A stretch of DNA of 64,000 bases from Punctularia strigosozonata HHB-11173 SS5 (lineage: Eukaryota > Basidiomycota > Agaricomycetes > Corticiales > Punctulariaceae). A model generated the notes under the pieces. It searched no databases and was not told the DNA's origin. It saw only the letters and a program-made list of their open reading frames with translations. Of the stretch, positions 11,531 to 23,500 are shown piece after piece; position 1 is the stretch's first letter, and each line of letters starts with the position of its first letter. A program made the position numbers and the translations under genes. Where the stretch lies: contig NW_006767450.1 of the NCBI RefSeq assembly GCF_000264995.1, positions 45,728 through 109,727 of the forward strand, in the 5' to 3' direction.

Positions 11531-14500
11531 ATGCCCCGCAAGATCAAAATACCAAAGTTTCTTGGAAATGAACCCGCGAAAACGGCACTGGTAACTGCAA
11601 GAGACATAGAATTGAAGATATCGGCACGAACAGGACGGCTTAGCACCACCATCACACATGCCAAACGAACGCACGACGAGTTTCTCGCATCTCAGGATGA
11701 AGCTACGCCTGTTTCCATGGATCAAGATGAAAGGGGAATTGTTTCGGGGAGTGGATCGAAGGATGCGGGGACCGCCAAGAAGCAGCGTCCACAGAGGAAG
11801 TTGCCGACGAAGACGATTGGGGTGAGTGTCATGGAATCGTTGTGAGGAAATATGACGTAGCTCCATCAGTACCGTATGCGACAGTGGATTCGTGAAATGA
11901 GGTCCAAGTTCCTCGACGGATTGTTGGCCCAGGAAGCTTTGCCGGCTGATGCCATTGCTCCTTGCGGCGTTTGCTGTTCTTCAACACAACCCGGGAAGTA
12001 CCGCTGTCAGGATTGCTTGGGAGGATGCATGATGTGCAAGGATTGTATGGTGACCGACCATAGCAGCCTCCCGCTCCATCGCATTGAAGTGAGTGATTGC
12101 AAGATTCAGTCGTATAACCTAACGTATCGGACAGTACTGGGATAATGATTGCTTCTGGCCGACTTCGCTCCGCGAGCTGGGGCTTGAAATCTGCCTAGGA
12201 CACCCTCCTGGCGAGCCGTGCAGTGGAACTCACCCTGCGCACAAGTCGTTCCTTGTCTTCGACGCGAATGGCTACCATTCGGTCGATATTCGATTCTGCG
12301 TATGCTCGGCTACCCCGCCGTGGAAGCAACTACTCGATGTTGGGTGGTATCCGGCCTCTAGTCAGGACCCCCGCACGGCATTCACGTTCGCTTTTCTCGA
12401 CACATTCCACCGCATTACGCTTCAGGGCAAGATCTCGCTTCACGACTACTATCTGTCGGTCACGCACAAAACAGACAACGCTGGACTAAACAAACCAATG
12501 GTAAGTTAGGTACTTATGCTATTCACGAAGACTGATGAGCCGCCGCATCTCAGTCACGATATCATGAAGCGACATTGGCCACGAGACAATGGTCTCATCT
12601 CATGTTGCTCAAGCGGGCAGCTCGTGGACACGACCCGTTAGGTATCAGCGAGACACCAAACGGTGCCCTCGCCGTTCTATGCCCCGCATGCCCTCAACCG
12701 GGTTGGAATATTCCAGACGACTGGGATCAATGTTCCCCCGAACAAAGGTCGGCTTGCGTGTATCCGTGTGGACTTCATTAATCATTTGCATATCTATAGA
12801 TGGATATACACGTTGTTCCTCGCGCTCGATGCTTGCTTTCGTCTGAAGAACAAGGATAGGAAGATCAACGATCCGGAACTGGGCAGTGGTTGGGGATACT
12901 GTGTTGCAGAAGCTCCATACCAGGAACATCTCAAGTCGTACGTCGAGGTCGAGGAGGTGAAACTTCAGCGATTGCTCTACAGTTGTATATCGAATACGAA
13001 CTGATCCTTCCCATAGACTACAGCTCCGTGCGACTCGACGTTCAATGCGATCAAACACATGAACTCGACGAATTCCAAGCCCGGTGTTATGTCTGTGAGC
13101 GGCGTCGGCGCCGTTAAATGCGCAAGACATGCGTTGTCCGGCCTAACGGAGTCGCCGATCTACAGAAAGGAGAGAAGTACGTATTTCTCCGTCCTATCCC
13201 AAAGAGACACGCTGAACACTTCCAGGTACGTGTCCATGGATTACATTCTGTGGTCCACGCTTCTTCTCGTCGGCTGCATGCTTCCGATCGCTATCAGCTA
13301 TGACATCGCATGCCAATGGAAACAGAACCTTTGGAAACGACATGCCACCCTCCCCACCACTTTTGCGGTGCTTGGGGGACTTGGCATACGATTTTTTATT
13401 CCGAGCATGCATATCCGCGATCACACATTACTTTGCCAGACAGAATTGAACTTCCTTCTTCATGAAAATACGGGCCTCACGCATGGTGAAACGATAGAGC
13501 AGGAGTGGGCCCATATCGGCGGCATTGCTACCATGACGCGGGACATGGGTCCCGCGGCACGTCACCATACGCTCAACGACCATTGGGGATCTTGGAACTT
13601 TAGGAAGACCGTCGGTTTGGGTAAGCTTACGGACACCTAGTGATTCAGATACTAATCAATCGTAGGCACGGCGATGTACAAGTCTTTGCTCTCTACGTTG
13701 CTAGAGTGTTCACGGCACCAGCGTATCTACGAAGAATATACCGCCCGATTCAGCCCAGCTCTCGTCTGTCAATGGGAGGCTATGATTCATCAATGGGAGC
13801 TTGACCACAAGAAACCAAATCCATACGACGAACCCGAACAAGGCGAGGATAGTTTTTTGTCAAAAGTTTGTTCTCTGAACTGATACAAATACAGCCATCA
13901 ACGTCGGTCAACTGCGGAAAGCGCTCGCCGAACAGGATGCGCAAGAGGCTAGTATGAGGATTCCTTCGCTGCATCCGACGTCCGCGAATGCGTTTATTCG
14001 ACAGGGCTTCCTTCTACGCGATCAACAGTGGGTTGCTCTTGAAGCGTGTACGACTTGGATTGATCTGTCCATTTGTTGCAGATGGAACATTCGTTATCAG
14101 GCACAGCAAATGAAGGCGAATGCTACGGACACGGCGATGTCTACGCTACAGGAGCGCCGCACAGCACTCTATCGGAGTATTCAGAACTGGTATGACGTTC
14201 AGGATTCCTACATGCCGGCAGCCATCACGCGCCGTTCCCCTCGGCGTGCAGAAAGCGGCGAAGAGTTCGAAGCGACCATTCGGGCCGAAAATCTGGTGAT
14301 ACTGATGCCGTCTGATATCGCCCTTCCTGAGCTCCGTAACTCCGGGTGTGTCGGCGACGTGATTGACAAGGAGAGACAGTACGTCACTGCACGGATGAAG
14401 GACGGCCTAGTCAACGTCCGACACTTTCTATGCATTAGAACTGCTGCTCGGCGGAAAATGAAGCATTCGTTAGGAGGTAAGGAAGCCTGACCACATATTA

Positions 14501-15568
14501 CGATCCTTGCTCACGAATCGTCAGGCCAGAAAGAAGGAACACGGTCTAAAACGCTTCTCGGGTCAGTCTCAAAGAAGTTACAGCAAGCTGTCAACGTCTA
14601 CCAGACATCGTACACGGCCGTCAAGATTCTGGACCCAACAGGCGACTGGACGAAGCACTACCATTACCTGTCTGACGACGACGTCCGCGGCCCTTTTCGC
14701 GACGATCAGCCGGATGAAGCGGAACGGAGGAGGACGCCGTCGTGGATCTGGACCGTCCCTGGTACCCAGAAGAGATCTGCCGAGACTGACGACCGTGATG
14801 CCGACGAACATATGCGGGGCGAATGGGCAAGGCAACGGGCGCGATCACGAAGATGCGCGGAGGAAGTCGTGTTGCTCGTGGAGGAGATGCGACGTGTGTT
14901 GACGTTTCTCCGCGCGAAGGCGGCATGGTGGGAGAAACGGCGGGAGCTACGGGTTGTAGAAGATCGCGTTATGCGCGGACTTGACGCTTACGCTTGCCGT
15001 CAAGCACGCATACTTACCAAACTTGGCACAGTGTTCGCGTTACAATGGCTACCATTGCTCAAGATTTCCAACCTTGGAGGCGACTGGATACCAGAGTTTG
15101 ACATCAGAAATAGTCCGCTATCTGGTGTCCCAGCCGGTAAGCGCTCCTCTCTAGTGTATGTGATGACCTTCCCAACGGGAAATGTAGCAGCCGCCACCGG
15201 TGAGTTCAGCGAGCACTATTTTCAGAACGTAAAATCTGACAGGAATCTAGATTTATCGTCTGCGGCCTCTTCAACTACCGATATGCCGCGGCCAATCACC
15301 GCAGCACAGACTTCTACCAGCCTTGGGTCAGCTGTCGACAAAACATCCGCTGAACACGCACCATTCGAACGTCAGCCATCTGTTCAATATATTGATATCC
15401 GCCGCTAATAATGTACCTTTCTTAGCGTATGCCGCGCGTGGGTCAGAAGACACCGATAACGTGAACGATGAATTCGATTCGGATCCAGAAGATGAAGATA
15501 GTCACGAGAGCGAAGCAGAAGATGAAGAAATTCCAAAGTGGGCGCGTATCGACGACGACATGCAATAA
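11531..15568 (+). pseudogene. KDZ (Kyakuja-Dileera-Zisupton) DNA transposase, one frame break
   Basis: A chain of at least a dozen exons separated by 39-60 bp GT...AG introns (for example 11531-11821, 11861-12088, 12135-12500, 12554-12747, 12800-12956, 13017-13176, 13226-13620, 13666-13851, 13895-14027, 14082-14476, 14525-15136). The N-terminal region has the CxC2-type cysteine cluster of KDZ proteins (CGVCCSSTQPGKYRCQDC, then C-x2-C and an HSSLPLHRIE end). The core shows the family hallmarks VDIRFCVC, QLLDVGWYPA, PNGVADLQKGE, SYDIACQW (a catalytic Asp region) and LTHGETIEQEW. The final exon (about 15425-15568) is strongly acidic and ends MQ. Near 13130 the frame carrying VSGVGAVKCARH and that carrying PNGVADLQKGE are one base out of register, so this copy is probably inactive unless the assembly is wrong. 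The last two or three splice junctions are uncertain. Terminal inverted repeats were not located. Confidence 0.88.
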
Positions 15569-15728
15569 CGCAGCGCGTCTCCATAGTTCTCCTTGTTTGC
15601 CTTAGGAAATAAACAACCATTTCCGTCTGTCCTGTGAACGAAGCATTGCACGATGCAATGCTCAGACGTGTAAATAATCCTGCGTGCTCAACCATCACCC
15701 CGGTGTGTTTTACTTCCTACCCTCCCTA

Positions 15729-16292
15729 ATGGCTCAACCGTCTTGTCACTGCATTGAGAAATCCAGAGAACGCGGATCTGATGGGCGTAAGCTCGCCTTG
15801 AGCACGATGATCAAGCAGGAGCCATGCTTAGATGCGCACTGGGAAGCGATAAAGGTAAGAGGCTACGTCTATACTCGAGCAACTTGATTCTCATGAACGC
15901 ACGCAACATGAATGTAGGAGCGCATTTGTAAGTTGGCGTTCGAAATGCTGGCTATCGGCCGCATTTATGACGATCAACCAACGTTCGCCACCGCTTTGGT
16001 CGTCTGCACGGTACGTTGTTGCAATGATAAGTACACTTTACCTCCGATGCTGACGAATACCCAGGTCGCTAACGATGAAGACTGGCAGTTCTTATGGGAC
16101 TACGTCGACTTCTGGCCGCTTCGCATATACCTTCGGTTTCTTCTCTCTGCCTACGCGCGTCCCGCAGAGCCGGTCGGTATCGCCTTGAAGCTCAGGAAGA
16201 CATTCGATGATTATCGTGTGCATCATGAGTCTGCCACTGCATCAACTGCATCCATACATAGTGACGACGGCACCGATTCTCTCGAAAGCTAA
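15729..16292 (+). CDS. Small three-exon gene of unknown function
   Basis: Exons 15729-15854, 15918-16010 and 16065-16292 join in phase 0 across introns of 63 bp (GTAAGA...TAG) and 54 bp (GTACGT...CAG). The product is about 148 aa: a cysteine-containing start (MAQPSCHCIEK), a helical middle (ICKLAFEMLAIGRIYDD), an aromatic segment (DEDWQFLWDYVDFWPLRIYL) and a Ser/Thr/Asp-rich tail. No domain is recognised. It starts 160 bp after the KDZ stop codon on the same strand, so it could be an accessory frame of that element or an independent host gene. The codon pattern and clean splice sites argue for a real gene. Confidence 0.5.
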
Positions 16293-18000
16293 GTCTACAA
16301 ACGATGTTCTGAGGTATGTCCTCCCGGACACTTCTCTGCTCCAGATGTTTACGAAAACGAATGACGCGATTTCGGCAGTCTCTGCGCGAGTGCCCTCCCT
16401 GCGGTTCTCTCTGCTTGCCGCACAGAGCAAACTTGTCCCACTCGAATCCCTTGATCATGCTGTACTCCACTGCCTTGCGTATCTCAGGTAGAAACATTTT
16501 TATCGTAAATTATCGCAACATACACACACGAAACGAACTCGTAATTGCGCATCGTACAGGATCGGGCAAGCGGACAATTCCTCGGTATGTAACGTGTGAT
16601 TGCTCCTATCCACTGGAATGCACCATGTTGGATTGCTACGTGTGCCGAAGTCTGATGACGGCCCATTCATTCCATCTTGCCACCGAGTCCAACCTTACAG
16701 GACTCCTCTCCCAACGCCAGTCATACGCGCACACACGTAGTTGGTTTCAGATACCTGAGAAAAGCGAACATACGTCAGATAAGCCATGTGAAAGCTGAGA
16801 ATGAACGTACCAGAACATCTATGCGAGGCCCGTCGTATCCTTCCGGCCGCACCTTTTGCAACCTTGCGAGTTCGATCACCGGCACGGTTGGAGTCTCGAC
16901 TTGCATCAGCTACATGTACACCCATGTAAGTACCTGACATTGAGAGCCCTAATGCCAGCAACTGTCCCACTAACCTCCAACCGCAGATGAAACACCATGA
17001 TGTCTGCTCCACGTGGGGGCCGATGGTTCTACATGATGCTGGAGCTCATATCGTGAGGTATTTCCTGGTCATGCGGTACGGAGAGACAAATCGTACCCTC
17101 CGAAAGTCATGTCGATTGCGTCGTACGTGCGTAACTAGAAGAGATAGCACCGAAGTCGGAAGCAAGAAATTAATGACGTACCAACGCACAGGTTGCTACA
17201 CTTCCGGGTAGCGCAGAGGAAGAGCACCCTGTTTCCATTGTATGTTCAAAGACAACTTGACACGTATTAGTCTGAGTACGTACCAGAAATCCCCCAGCGT
17301 CCGCCTCCGCTCCCTGCCAGCACGTTAACATCCGTCATCAAAGCTTTCTCCGGCCGCAGCAAATTTCCTCAATCATTGCTGACCCTGGATGTCGAGTGTA
17401 GGTCTTGACGGCAGGTAAGGTGAAGTGAATGAGAGTCAGAGGGGATGAGGATAACCATTCGAGAGTCGCTGGGGTCGTTGGAGGCCAGGAGGCCCGAGGT
17501 GTCCCGAAGCGGAATCGGTCACGTGATCGGCGATAAGGATCCGCGACTCGCGCTCAGACGGGTTCCTCGCCGTCTGCCGCGCTGCCGATCGGCTTTTCAT
17601 CAAGTATATTGAAACCCAGCGGTGAGCCCTTCCCCTTCTGTTGTGAGCAATGCTTGATATGTTGTAGACTAAATACTACTCACAATGGCAATAAAAAATC
17701 GTCCGTCGTCTGGCATTCGAGTAACGGTCAAGCCTCAGCCCAAGGTTAGCATTCATCTTTTGTACTCTAGCAATTGCTAAGCGTACATGTCAGTAATGAG
17801 AGTGGTGATAGCGGAGTCTGAAGTGTTCGACGAGTTGCCGGATCGGGATAGAGAGTGCGTGCGAGTTGGAATGTGAAGTACCTGTGCCGCATGTCATGCC
17901 GTGGCCGAGTATCAGCGGAGTGCTGCCGTTCAATGCATGACCTCGTTCCTGAGATCTAACTCGATAGAATAGCCGATCCACATCGAATCAGAGAGTCCAC
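16293..18000. other. Intergenic, no confident gene
   Basis: One splice-like junction (GTAAGT at 16926 to CAG near 16986) joins two short open frames, but no domain or start could be justified. An isolated tRNA A-box-like string occurs at 17209-17226 without a matching cloverleaf. Nothing else is visible. Confidence 0.35.
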
Positions 18001-18049
18001 CCTACCTACCTACCTACCTACCTACCTACCTACCTACCTACCTACCTAC
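18001..18049. repeat. (CCTA)n microsatellite, ~12 units
   Basis: An uninterrupted run of the tetranucleotide CCTA over about 49 bp. It does not match the fungal telomere unit and lies in an internal position. Confidence 0.97.
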
Positions 18050-18299
18050 GAACAGCCGCAATACGCCCTCGCGGCGATCATACCGATCACAACTATACGA
18101 ACTCAGTAACAACGCAATCAAACCTACCGGAGCATTGCATTGAAAATGTGCGCTCGCGATCACGAAACCGAACAGGGATAACGACGGTGTAAGGTGCTTG
18201 GGGTGTTTCCTTGGAGCAACCGTTGCGAACAACAAGTCGTCTGGATGAGTTGCAGTTTTTAACGAAGTATGTGTGCGAGACAACGGAAATGACGTACCC

Positions 18300-19330
18300 G
18301 ATCGCGGATGTAATAATTGTACGGGAGCGGTGGCTGTATAAACGCAGCTGGAATATGTGAATGAAGCGGCGTCCGGACATCATCAACAAATCCCTGCAGC
18401 GCGTGCACGTGCTAGCGAATATGCACAGGGAACAATGTGTGCGGTTCCACTTGAATCGAGCGTGTCGGCGCAGTGCAGACGTAGCTGGGATATTTGACGC
18501 AGCGAACGCTGCGTATGCGCAGTAGCTCCTAATAGCAAATGCGGCACTTAACAGGGTAAATACGAAGATTAGCTGGATGTGTGCAACCCCATAGATTGGA
18601 CGAGTCAGCAAAGTGTAAAGGTAGTTGAGGTATTTGACAAAACGACGGTAGCGCATGCGCAGCAGGTCCTGAAAGCCAATGCAGTGCTTACCAGGGTATG
18701 TACGAAGGAAGCGAGTGCTGTGCGTGCGCAGCAGGTCCTCGTAGTGGATGTGTTGCTTACCGGGATATGTCCTCAGACGCGGTGGGCATATGTGGGCCCC
18801 ATTCAGGTCGAGCAAGGCGGCAACAGTGTAGAGGTAGCTGGGATATATGACCAAGCGAGGGCTACCGGTGCGCGTCAGGTCCTCGTAGCAGATGCGGTGC
18901 TTACCGGGATATGTTCTTGGACGCGGTGGGTGTATGCGGCCCCATTCCGCGTGAGCGAGGCGGCGGCAGTGTAGACGTAGCTGGGGTGCGTAGAGAAGCA
19001 AACGGAGCGCGTACGCGGCGATGCGGTGCGGCCCTTACCGGAGTATATGTGACGAGCCAATTGATATATGTGGATCCATTGAGGTCGAGCGAGGCCGCGG
19101 CAGTGTAGAGGTAGCTGGAGTATATGAGCGAGCGAGCGCTACCGGTGCGCGTCAGGTCCTCGTAGCAGATGCGGTGCTTACTGGGATATGTTCTCCGACG
19201 CGGTGGGTGTATGCGGCCCCATTCCGCATGAGTGAGGCGGCGGCAGTGTAGGCATAGCTGGGATATGTGACGAAGTGACCGCTGAGCGTGCATTGCAGAT
19301 CCTCGTAGCGATGCTGTGCTTGCCAATCTT
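18300..19330. repeat. Tandem array, ~140-bp unit, about 6-7 copies
   Basis: The anchor GTAG[CT]TG[GA]G (or a variant) recurs near 18340, 18477, 18610, 18833, 18976, 19110 and 19252, followed by GCGCAGCAGGTCCT/GCGTCAGGTCCT, then GCGGTGCTTACCGGGATATG and GGCGGCAGTGTAG. The four right-hand copies are closest to each other (spacings 143, 134 and 142 bp) and the left copies decay. The minus strand stays open for 302 codons (18093-19001) with a recurring RTYPGKHRI-YEDL-RT theme. I recognise no domain and treat that frame as part of the repeat unless expression is shown. The sequence is unrelated to the 1.6-2.9 kb array. Confidence 0.8.
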
Positions 19331-19637
19331 TGCTGAAGTGTGTTGATGAGATTGCAGAGAAGGTGGCTGCCTGTGCATGCTCTTTATTTGGTGGCAGTGC
19401 ATCACGGTCAGGAGCAACCAACGCTACTTGGTGCAATATATAGTCGAGGCTGTTGCTGCGCTTGCCTGCGGGTGCTGCAGTATATAGCACAAGTGTGATA
19501 TCACGCGCATTGCCACGGTCTCCTTTGACTGTGTCGACAGTGCAGATTTTGCTGTGTTTTATAGTTGAGGTAGACAACTGCGTTTTCTACATGACACTTT
19601 TGTGGCAACTGCTGGGATACTTCTATTGAAACAGTCA

Positions 19638-20192
19638 CTAGGGCTGCTCGTATAGTGCCGGGTCTTCGATCGCAGATACATCGACGGCAACGGTGCCCTC
19701 CGCTACATTTGCAAGTCGTTGAGTGTTATCCGCATGTGATGTTCACAATGACAAACCTTGAGCAGACATTGTTGCCCTCAATGTGCGAGGGCTGTTCATT
19801 GCTTGTGTGTCGATGGACGGGGTCTCATCACCGGTCATTGGCAAGAGCTTCAAGGTGTGGACCGACAAGTTGACTTCGCCCTGAGCCGACGCAGATGACG
19901 CTCCTGCCGGCACTGCAGGGGGCATGTCGGGAACGCCTGTTTGGGCCTGAACCGGCTCGGATGGTGCGGGGTCTTCGATCGCGGACATATCAATGGCAAC
20001 GGTGCCCTCCGCTGCATTCGCAAGTCGTTGAGCGTTATCCGCATGCCATGTCCACTACAACGTACCTTTGGATGCCTCCAACAACCCCGTGTGCGGTGAT
20101 GACTTGCGTGCATGTGTAACACGCCTCACCAACTTTCGGCCAGGAGGTGGAGCTTACTTGCGACCTCCTGTCTCGTTAGACTTCGAAGACAT
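19638..20192 (-). CDS. Possible small gene with duplicated intron-exon block
   Basis: On the minus strand an ATG (20192) opens MSSKSNETGG. Further exons can be read as LVRRVTHARKSSPHTG then, after a GTACGT...CAG intron (20065 to about 20014), EGTVAIDMSAIEDPAPSEPV. After a second intron (19756 to about 19703) the reading is EGTVAVDVSAIEDPALYEQP and a stop at 19638. The intron plus the start of the following exon is a duplication of one segment, so the two exon starts are near-identical. The junction after exon 1 is unclear (only a 25-bp GT...AG candidate). No domain is recognised. Part of the coding stretch recurs at 718-787. Confidence 0.35.
19652..19756. repeat. Local duplication, copy 1
   Basis: About 105 bp matching 19962-20065 in the same orientation with scattered differences (GGTCTTCGATCGC, GGCAACGGTGCCCTCCGCT and AAGTCGTTGAG shared). 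Confidence 0.85.
19891..19960. repeat. Dispersed ~70-bp repeat, copy 2
   Basis: Partner of 718-787, same orientation, about 19.2 kb away. Confidence 0.6.
19962..20065. repeat. Local duplication, copy 2
   Basis: Partner of 19652-19756, offset about 310 bp. Its right end coincides with the candidate intron donor of the tentative minus-strand gene. Confidence 0.85.
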
Positions 20193-20544
20193 CGTATTCG
20201 AGTCCAGAAGGCTGTTGGGCACATTAGAGGTCCCGTGAATCAATGAATATGCAATGACTTACCTTCGAACGATGCAGCAGTGAGTCAAAGAGAGTGGCAA
20301 ATCGGTGAAACAGGAGTGAAAAGATGAAAAGCCGGTGACCTCCGAATGCGGGTGTGCCGCCGCAGTCATCGCCTCTCGACCCTCAGGAGCCTCCTTGGTG
20401 TTCATCATGGACTTCGGGCTGCCGGATCTTGACGAGATCGTTGAATACAGGCCCGTCACATTGCTGAACCCATCGCGTGAGTGGAAAGTCAGACATAACC
20501 CAGTCGACACACTCACCAGTTTTGCAGTCTTCATACATGGGCCA
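20193..20544. other. Intergenic / 5' flank
   Basis: Lies between the tentative minus-strand gene and the plus-strand transposase-like gene. The frame upstream of 20545 is open, so an earlier start or exon for the latter is possible. No other feature seen. Confidence 0.35.
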
Positions 20545-23500
20545 ATGAACACATTTACATGCACAATCTGCCCCTCACAGCGTCAGCCAATGAACCTGGC
20601 AAAGGCACAACGACACGAATATACAGACGAACACACCTGTGCTGTTCGTGCCCGCGATACCCCTATCTTGACCTCCAGCCCCTTTCATAGCGCCGTCGAT
20701 CCGCAAGATGACTGGACACAAGCTCTTGAGTCAACACTCTCGCCAAGTTATACCCTGCATTCGTTGGATCCACAGGAGCCTGCCATCAACAATCAGCTTC
20801 TTGACGAAACTGATCCCTGGCTGTCCTCAACCAACCATCTTCTGTTACCAGACTCCCCATGATGCGACCATTGGACGGGGCCGATAGGTGATGCAGAGTC
20901 GATTCCTGGATCCCCTCCTTCTGTTCATGGACCAGCACTCGACTCAGATCCTCCAGACACCATTTACGATGACTGGGGTGGCAGCCTAGCATCGTCAAAA
21001 CCTGTTCTGTTGCGAAAGCGTGATATCTTACCAGAGTCCATCGCCGATGAGGTTGAGGAAGAAAATCCATGGCTGGAGGATCAGACCGGTTGGCCAGCCG
21101 CTGTCAATGACTTGGATGATGACGATGAACCACTTCCCGCGGGCATAGATGCAGAGTATGATGATGAGCGATACTGGCCATGGGCGGGTCGTGGAGTGAG
21201 TGAATAGAAAAGGTTAGACAAAAGCATAGCTAACCTCGTGCGCATCAGGCCTGTACAATGGATATCATGTCGGCATTTCCTCGTGCTTCAATATCCGAAT
21301 CCGGCCTGGAGGGTGCGAAATGGTTTGCGGAAAAAAATGGTGCAACCCGAATCCCTTCAGTCAAGCGGGTGAAGAGATATCGCCGAGACATCCAGCGAGT
21401 AGCCGGCATCAATCCTCAGATGCACCAAGGCAATCTTGGGCACTTGTACGTCGTCGAAGACCTGGAAAGAATCATCCAACACGTGAGTCATACGGCTGCA
21501 TTCATGAGATCTCTGTATAACCAAACAGCGGCGTTTTGAAAGGAGTTTGCAAACCCATGCATTGCCAAGGAGATCCAGCGCTATCCGGAGGATGCTGGTG
21601 TTCTTCGTCGAGAGTGTTGACAGGGGGACAAATGGAGACACGAAGTTAACGCAAACCGTGCAGCACCAATGGCTCGTGATCCTATTTCCGGGAGGGATTA
21701 TTATGTCGATGAGCTCGCGCTTGTCACAAACGGGCTCTCAGACGGATCACTTGTCTATATCCGACGTTGGTTTTCCCGAAAAAACACCTTATGGGCGGAA
21801 GTCAGCGACGTCTTCAATGGATCGGATCCCGGACACTTCATTGTCGATATTGCGGACAACAAACGAGAGGTTCCGCTCACCTCGTTCCTCCTCTCAGTAG
21901 ATGAACTTGACTCCCCGGAGGTGTGTGCCCGTTATGGCCTCTATCAACCTGTCAAAATTGAAGGTGAGAAACATGTTCAGTCCTGGTCAACGTTCCAGTC
22001 ATTGAACTTCAGGTAGGGACTCTGCTTCGCGACGAAAATGGCTGTTATCGCACCGTTCCATGCGACATCCCGTTGCGTAATAATTGGCGTGTTAAAGCAG
22101 CCGGTCGACGGGTCCACAGTCTACCTTTGTGGCTATACTGCGATGATACATCAGGCAATGTTTCAAAAAAATGGAACAAGCACAATTCTGTGCTACTCAC
22201 CTTTGCCGGTTTACCAAGACGTAAAATTCAGAACCTCTCGAACATCCACTTTCTTTCGACATCGAACATCGCGCCACCGCTTGAGATGATGGAATACATT
22301 ATCTTTACGATCCAGAAAGGTGGCGAGGATGGGATACCGGTCTGGGATTGTTTGTTAGATGAAGAGATCCTGTTAGTTCCGTGGGTACTTGCCTTTCAAG
22401 GGGATAATCCGATGGCGAGCGAGTTTGCGTCGCACATTGGCATGAAGGGCAAGTATTTCTGCCGGATATGTCATGCCTTCGGATCCGATTCGAGCCAGCG
22501 GCCTCCCGGACATGCTGGCGAGCTGCAGAGGCTGGAAGACTTCCTTAAGGTATGAGATCGTATCAATAATTGGTATACTGCCTGACGTACCCATGACAAT
22601 AGCCTGGCGTACCGCGAAGCAAGGCAGAGACGATCCGAAACCTGGAGGCGCAACTCAAGAGAGTTCTTGAAGGTGCTCCAAGTGCCGTCAATCATATGGC
22701 GACCGAGACAGGAACGAAAGACAAATATCTACAGCATTTCATCGATCAGCTCTCGGAAAAGTGTCGCAAGATCAAAGATGATTTAAAGAACAGTTCACGG
22801 GGCGAGAGAATGTCCACGGACACCGAGATTGCCTCCGCCTTGCAGGCCATGCGTCACAGTCTTCCTGCTAATCTCTTCAACCCTGCGTTGATGGTTGACG
22901 GTGCGTCCTAACACGTTAGCAGCTCTGTAAAGCACTGCTGATATTAGACTCCACAGATTTTGACCCACATGCGGACTCACCAGTCGAACTACTCCACGTC
23001 GTTCTTCTCGGTGTCGTGAAATATTGGTGGCGCGATGCTGTCTCCCGGCAGGATTCCGAAGGCCGCAAAAAACTGATAGCAAGAATCAATAGCGTGGACT
23101 CAGGGGGACTCAGCATCAAACCTCCAGAAGGTCATATCTTGGTTCATTATGCTGGATCGCTAGTGGGGCGCGACTTCCGGGTGATATTGGAAATGGCTCC
23201 TTTTATTCTGATCAATATGATTCCAAAGCGTGCATATGAGGCTTGGTTATCCCTCGTTCGGCTTGCGCCGCTGCTCTATCAACCAGAAATTAGTGATATC
23301 GATAAATACATGGCGAGTTCACCTGTCAAAAGATTGAGGCTCGCAGAAGCTTACCAGAAAAACTACAGGCGAACTTGGAGGACGCCATTCTCGACTTCCT
23401 TGCATCGACGGCACTTTGGAATCCACAATGGTTCAATAAACCAAAGTTCCACCTCTTCGTTCACATTCCTGTTCACATCCGGCGTTTCGGCCCTGCGATC

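Noticed and set aside
16540-16600. Helicase fragment suggested by an AHRTGSGKRT frame
   Set aside because: A lone Walker-A-like string without any following helicase motif in the same or neighbouring frames.
17209-17226. String resembling a tRNA A-box (TAGCGCAGAGGAAGAGCA)
   Set aside because: It looks like the D-arm of initiator tRNAs, but no anticodon stem, T-arm or acceptor pairing follows in the next 100 bases, so no tRNA gene is called.
18001-18049. CCTA run as an internal telomere tract
   Set aside because: Fungal telomeres use TTAGGG-like units; a pure tetranucleotide run is a microsatellite.
18300-19330. CRISPR-like or ribosomal-spacer array
   Set aside because: Units repeat over their whole length, no spacers exist, and no rRNA sequence is nearby.
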